From Lachnospiraceae bacterium (GTDB taxonomy: Bacteria > Bacillota > Clostridia > Lachnospirales > Lachnospiraceae): a stretch of DNA of 64,000 bases. Under the pieces are notes generated by a model, which searched no databases, had not been told where the DNA came from, and worked only from the letters and a program-made list of their open reading frames with translations. Both the position numbers and the translations under genes were made by a program. This document shows positions 62,012 to 64,000 of this stretch, piece by piece. The stretch is from the NCBI GenBank assembly GCA_910574285.1, contig CAJTAL010000004.1:120779-184778 (forward strand), in the 5' to 3' direction. Positions within the stretch are counted from its first letter, which is position 1; each line of letters opens with the position of its first letter.

Positions 62012-63604
62012 ATGGGAATTTATCTCAATCCGGGAAACAGTGGATTTGAACAGATTTGCAGGGGCGAATATATTGATATGACAGGTCTTATCGGATTCAT
62101 CAATCAGAGAATCAGCGGTCCTGATAAGCTTACTTGTATCAACAGACCTCGCCGATTTGGGAAATCTTATGCGGCGATGATGTTGTGTGCGTACTATGAC
62201 TGCTCCTGTGATTCACATGCTTTGTTTGACAAGAAGAAAATTACCAGGACGAAAGAGTATCGTATTCATTTAAATCAATATAATGTAATCTATCTGGATA
62301 TTACCGGATTTATTTCGTCAATGGAGAAGCAGCTTAAACCGTTATGTGAGGTTCCGATGATGATAGAAAATGCTGTTCAAAAAGACCTTCTTGCAGTGAT
62401 TCCGGATTTGAATCAGGAAGACAGGCTTATAGATAATCTCCTTCAGTATATTGAAAAAATGGATGGAAGACGGTTTATTTTCATTATTGATGAATGGGAT
62501 GCGATGATTCGGGAAGCGGCGAATGATAAGACGGCGCAGGAGGCTTATTTGAATCTGCTGCGGGAATGGTTCAAGAACAGTAATTTTACACCGAAAGCAG
62601 TAGCGGCAGCTTATATGACTGGCATTTTACCCATTAAGAAGGACGGGGCGCAGTCTGCGATTTCGGATTTCCGGGAGTATACGGTTCTGAATCCGGGTCA
62701 GTTCGCGAAGTTCACCGGATTTACGGAAGGTGAGGTTAAGAAGCGCTGCAAAAGAAAAAAAATGGACTTTGAAGAGATCAAAGCCTGGTATGACGGATAT
62801 GATTTTTCGGAGATGGGCGCAGTCTACAATCCATTTTCCGTGATGTGTGCGATGGAGTCGGGGGAATGCCGGTCTTTCTGGCGGGAAACGTCGGCGGCAG
62901 AATCTCTGAAAACCTATATAAATATGGACTTCGACGGTATGCAGGAGATCGTCTCACGGCTGATTATCGGGGAGGAGATCGAGGTAGACACCGGGGGATT
63001 TCAGAATGATTTTGAAACTTTTAAGAGCAGGGATGATATTCTCACACTGCTCATCCACCTGGGGTATTTGACATATAAGAAATCGGAGCATACGGTGAGG
63101 ATTCCCAATGAAGAGGTGCGGAATGAATTCCGGAGTATCCTGAAGGGAAATGATGTCAACCGTAAATGGATGGAATTGATCCGCCGTTCACAGAAGCTTT
63201 TGGAGGATACGATTGGGGGAAATGCGGATGCGGTTGCGGCGGCCATTGAGGAGGTCAGGAAAGAACAGTATGCGTCGACCTATTATAATAACGAACAGGC
63301 GCTGAGGTCTGTGATTAAGTTTGCGTATATTGTGGCGTTCGGGCAGTATATGAAGATAGAGGAGATGCCGTCGGGGAAAGGGATAGCCGACGTCGTGTTC
63401 ATTCCTAAGAAAATGTCGTTGTCAAATCTTCCTGCGATGATTATCGAGTTGAAGTGGAACAGAACATCCGGCGGAGCGATCAGCCAGATGAAGGAAAAGG
63501 GGTATCTGGAAGTGTTGAAGGACTATGGAGGGGAGATTCTGCTGGTGGGGATCAATTATGACGAAAAGACGAAGGTCCATACCTGTGAGATCGAGAGAGT
63601 TTAG
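62012..63604 (+). CDS. AAA-ATPase-like/PD-(D/E)XK protein, copy 2
   Basis: A 530-residue tandem paralogue of 60322..61935, with the same start (MGIYLNPGNSGF), Walker A NRPRRFGKSYAA, Walker B FIFIIDEWDAM, and nuclease motifs GIADVVFIP and MIIELKWNRTS. Residues 1 to about 185 differ considerably from copy 1 (especially 105-150), but from about 62568 on, the DNA is nearly identical. The C-terminus is cut short: it ends CEIERV instead of the CEILR tail of copy 1. This mosaic suggests gene conversion. Both copies look intact. Confidence 0.87.
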   Translation: MGIYLNPGNSGFEQICRGEYIDMTGLIGFINQRISGPDKLTCINRPRRFGKSYAAMMLCAYYDCSCDSHALFDKKKITRTKEYRIHLNQYNVIYLDITGFISSMEKQLKPLCEVPMMIENAVQKDLLAVIPDLNQEDRLIDNLLQYIEKMDGRRFIFIIDEWDAMIREAANDKTAQEAYLNLLREWFKNSNFTPKAVAAAYMTGILPIKKDGAQSAISDFREYTVLNPGQFAKFTGFTEGEVKKRCKRKKMDFEEIKAWYDGYDFSEMGAVYNPFSVMCAMESGECRSFWRETSAAESLKTYINMDFDGMQEIVSRLIIGEEIEVDTGGFQNDFETFKSRDDILTLLIHLGYLTYKKSEHTVRIPNEEVRNEFRSILKGNDVNRKWMELIRRSQKLLEDTIGGNADAVAAAIEEVRKEQYASTYYNNEQALRSVIKFAYIVAFGQYMKIEEMPSGKGIADVVFIPKKMSLSNLPAMIIELKWNRTSGGAISQMKEKGYLEVLKDYGGEILLVGINYDEKTKVHTCEIERV

Positions 63605-64000
63605 GGAGATGATTGTAAGCCTTAAAGCTCTTGTTAATATGGAAGTGTTCAATGAACAATTCCAAGATTTTGTCCGGTTAACGTTAATTTAGATTGAGCG
63701 GGCTTTAAATAAAAATAGAGATAGCTTAGTACAGCATTGTATTACTCAAGAATTAATGCAATGCTGTACTGCTTAAAAGGTGTAAAGTCTTTATCAGTCA
63801 TAAAAGCTTTACACTTTTTTGGTTTAAGGTGATAGCTGATATTGTATTTATTCTAAGAAAAAAGGTAATAAAGTACAATACTTCATTAGGGTGTGTAAAA
63901 TAATCTGTGTAAATCATCACAGATTATTCGACACATCCATTTTTGTATAATGGATAATGAATTCGACAATACTGTGATTAGTTGGAAAAAATTGGTAGAA
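63605..64000. other. Right-edge intergenic region with hairpins
   Basis: An inverted repeat AGTACAGCATTG/CAATGCTGTACT lies at 63728-63770. A second one, AATAATCTGTG/CACAGATTATT, at 63899-63929 is flanked by GTGTGT and ACACAT and might be the end of a small mobile element. From 63950 an ATG opens 17 codons (MDNEFDNTVISWKKLVE) to the window edge with no ribosome site; it may or may not be a gene. Confidence 0.45.
63777..63820 (+). terminator. Terminator of the GGTGTAAAG family, copy 4
   Basis: AAGGTGTAAAG pairs with CTTTACACTTTT, followed by T residues. It lies 170 bases after copy 2 of the AAA gene with no recognisable gene between, so it may be a leftover of a lost cassette. Confidence 0.85.

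Noticed and set aside
63609..63692. A 27-codon open frame after the second AAA gene
   Set aside because: The ribosome site is weak and overlaps the previous stop, there is no conservation evidence, and the frame is within chance expectation.
1..64000. tRNA or rRNA genes
   Set aside because: I looked through the intergenic gaps and saw no cloverleaf with a TTCRANNC T-loop or rRNA-like stretch; a tRNA scan would settle it.

Overview
The window looks like a chromosomal segment of a gut Lachnospiraceae (Firmicutes, Clostridia). Reasons: strong AGGAGG-type ribosome binding sites, sigma-A-like promoters, Rrf2-controlled isc genes, DUF1540 and DUF1847 proteins, a Bce-type two-component/ABC module, an M60 (mucinase-type) secreted peptidase with a dockerin, and several small strain-variable genes. 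No rRNA, tRNA, CRISPR array or complete insertion sequence was seen. The species cannot be named from the sequence alone.

Layout. 1-7.2 kb: 3' end of purA, a DUF1847 protein, asnB, and a two-component system followed by a propeller-like lipoprotein. 7.2-10 kb: small proteins, a SEC-C protein, a DUF218 membrane protein and a DUF1540 protein. 10-16.3 kb: a 1783-residue secreted M60-type peptidase with a dockerin-like module, then a wall-anchored protein with a possible cohesin-like domain. 16.5-21.3 kb: [FeFe]-hydrogenase-like protein, tRNA-dihydrouridine synthase, AI-2E transporter, metA. 21.3-24.9 kb: an A+T-richer accessory patch (60-aa gene cassette, Uma2-type protein, MazEF, RtcB plus an unknown partner, gene remnants). 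25-29.4 kb: guaA synthetase subunit, pepP and a SpoVB-like flippase. 29.5-35.4 kb: an Fe-S/thiolation and nucleoside-salvage run (iscR, iscS, iscU, mnmA, PHP phosphatase, two nucleoside phosphorylases). 35.5-39 kb: gap, pgk, tpiA, with an unusual cluster of structured repeats between pgk and tpiA. 39.1-42.9 kb: a non-standard chaperone triad (GrpE-like, short Hsp70, J-like/TPR-like/SEC-C). 42.9-46.2 kb: tag, an esterase, gpmI. 46.3-51.6 kb: Bce-like RR/HK/ABC module with a second copy of the 60-aa cassette inside. 51.6-58.1 kb: hybrid kinase lacking its phospho-acceptor His, GNAT, CPA2 antiporter, Gfo/Idh/MocA dehydrogenase, SdpI/SdpR pair. 58.2-64 kb: three AAA-ATPase/PD-(D/E)XK genes, one broken by a nonsense codon and two in a mosaic tandem.

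How the genes fit together. Most of the window is core metabolism and signalling: glycolysis (gap, pgk, tpiA, gpmI), purine synthesis and salvage (purA, guaA, two phosphorylases), Fe-S assembly feeding tRNA 2-thiolation, and two envelope-sensing systems. The accessory layers are host-glycoprotein processing at the cell surface, toxin-antitoxin and RNA-repair genes, and multi-copy AAA/nuclease genes. The strongest candidates for something undescribed are the pgk-tpiA repeat RNA with covarying stems and tandem G.A pairs, the GrpE-like/Hsp70/J-like operon whose J domain lacks HPD, the 60-aa gene cassettes with their own conserved promoter and terminator, and an 83-bp structured element found twice, each time directly behind a terminator.
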